Shown here piece by piece: positions 21,486 to 22,206 of a stretch of DNA of 22,206 nucleotides (positions within the stretch are counted from its first letter, which is position 1; every line of letters begins with the position of its first letter). The position numbers and the translations under genes were made by a program. This stretch comes from Acidobacteria bacterium UBA2161 (lineage in GTDB: Bacteria; Acidobacteriota; Vicinamibacteria; Vicinamibacterales; UBA823): positions 918-23,123 of the forward strand of contig DCWN01000038.1 of NCBI GenBank assembly GCA_002328835.1, read 5' to 3'. The notes beneath the pieces were generated by a model. The model did not search any database and was not told the DNA's origin. It worked only from the letters and a program-made list of their open reading frames with translations.

Positions 21486-22206
21486 GTGCTCCGCAGCATC
21501 ACGCTCGCTGCCCTAGCGTTCGCCACAGCCTCGCTGGCCGCGGCGCCGGCTATTGAAGAGTCGCGCTCGATGCAGTCGGCCGGCGACGGCCGCTTCACGA
21601 TGGCCCTCACCGGCGACTCCATCATCACCCGACGGCTGTCGGTCTATCAAGAGCCCGAGTTCCTGGAGATGATCGGACTGCTGCGTGGGGCCGACATCGC
21701 ATTCACGAACCTGGAGATGCTCTTCCACGACTACGAGCCCTACCCGATGCATCAGAGCGGGGGAACCTACATGCGCGCAGCGCCCTCGCTGGTCGACGAG
21801 TTGACGTGGGCCGGCTTCGACATGGTCTCCCGCGCGAACAACCACACCGGGGACTACGGCACCCTGGGCATGGACCTGACGACCCGCTACGTGGACGCGG
21901 CCGGGCTCACCCAGGCCGGCGTCGGCCACAGCCTGGCGGAGGCCCGGGAGGCCAAGTTCCTGGAAACCGCCGAGGCCCGCGTGGCACTCATCTCGGTGGC
22001 CTCGACGTTCCCCGACCACTCGCGCGCCGGCCGGACCCGCGGCGACGTGCCGGCCCGGCCTGGCCTGAACCCGTTGCGCTTCGACACGAGCTATGTCGTG
22101 GAGCGCGATCAGCTCGAAGCATTGCGTGACACCATGCGCGGCCTGGGCCTCAACGTGCCTGACGACGAAGACCGCTTGACCTTCCGCGGCAATCGTTTCG
22201 TCGTGG
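21486..22206 (+). CDS. CapA-family (poly-gamma-glutamate capsule type) metallophosphoesterase-like protein, 3' truncated by window
   Basis: The open frame runs from a GTG at 21486 to the window end (240 codons) with no stop. Residues 1-20 (VLRSITLAALAFATASLAAA) form a signal peptide. The CapA/PGA_cap domain follows from about 37: FTMALTGDSIITRRL (Asp44), IAFTNLEMLF (Asn-Leu-Glu at 75-77), FDMVSRANNHTGDYG (Asn-Asn-His at 118-120), and VALISVASTFPDHSRAG. These match the metal and active-site signature of the family. Many exported CapA homologues are encoded outside capsule loci, and no capBCE genes are visible here, so a capsule role is not implied. The C-terminal third is missing from the window. 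GTG is chosen because of the GGGAGG 7 nt upstream and the signal peptide. Confidence 0.85.
   Translation, partial: MLRSITLAALAFATASLAAAPAIEESRSMQSAGDGRFTMALTGDSIITRRLSVYQEPEFLEMIGLLRGADIAFTNLEMLFHDYEPYPMHQSGGTYMRAAPSLVDELTWAGFDMVSRANNHTGDYGTLGMDLTTRYVDAAGLTQAGVGHSLAEAREAKFLETAEARVALISVASTFPDHSRAGRTRGDVPARPGLNPLRFDTSYVVERDQLEALRDTMRGLGLNVPDDEDRLTFRGNRFVV

Noticed and set aside
1..22206. CRISPR arrays, tRNA or rRNA genes, insertion sequences, integrases
   Set aside because: No regularly spaced repeats, cloverleaf-type sequences, transposase motifs or terminal inverted repeats were seen on reading both strands.

Overview
The window is very GC-rich and densely coded, with strong third-position GC in every gene. 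It comes from a diderm (Gram-negative-type) bacterium: it encodes periplasmic c-type cytochrome and beta-propeller subunits, a lipoprotein-type signal, and a LolD/MacB-type ABC system. An uncultivated Acidobacteriota lineage (Vicinamibacteria-like) would fit the gene mix of N-acyl-D-amino-acid deacylase, exported fumarylacetoacetase-family protein, CapA-family protein and class III aminotransferase. That assignment is inference; no rRNA or marker gene is present.

Layout. 1-962: the tail of an unidentified gene, then a two-module VOC/glyoxalase-like protein. 978-5211: a divergent pair, with an acyl-CoA ligase on the minus strand and a lipoprotein-like N-acyl-D-amino-acid deacylase on the plus strand; an orphan ABC ATPase is translationally coupled to the deacylase. 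5244-9398: four plus-strand genes joined by 4-nt overlaps, namely two FtsX/MacB-type permeases, a LolD-like ATPase and a CrtC/AttH-type lipocalin-like protein. This has the composition of an AttEFGH system, and the AttH-like protein carries a permease-like membrane anchor. 9411-18142: seven minus-strand genes that I read as a complete quinohemoprotein amine dehydrogenase (QHNDH) locus, in transcription order qhpG-qhpA-qhpD-qhpC-qhpB-qhpF-qhpE. 18286-21017: plus-strand metallophosphoesterase, signal-peptide-bearing fumarylacetoacetase-family protein, and a class III aminotransferase homologue lacking the PLP lysine. 21026-22206: a minus-strand cupin and, divergently, the start of a CapA-family protein cut by the window edge.

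How the central locus works, from knowledge of the Paracoccus/Pseudomonas system: QhpC is a small peptide in which the radical SAM enzyme QhpD makes Cys-to-Asp/Glu thioether bridges. The flavoprotein QhpG hydroxylates the Trp that becomes cysteine tryptophylquinone (CTQ). The cytoplasmic subtilisin-like QhpE removes the leader, and the ABC exporter QhpF carries the peptide to the periplasm. There it assembles with the diheme QhpA and the propeller QhpB into an enzyme that oxidises primary amines to aldehydes. All of these parts are present, and every cross-linking residue of QhpC is conserved at the known spacing. No regulator of the locus, electron acceptor or aldehyde dehydrogenase is seen in the window.

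Intergenic regions are short; none exceeds 150 bp. No rRNA, tRNA, CRISPR array, insertion sequence or integrase was seen. Four genes (starts at 150, 2630, 5244, 18822) have a TAnnnT -10-like hexamer 8-10 nt before the start codon, a pattern expected for leaderless mRNAs.
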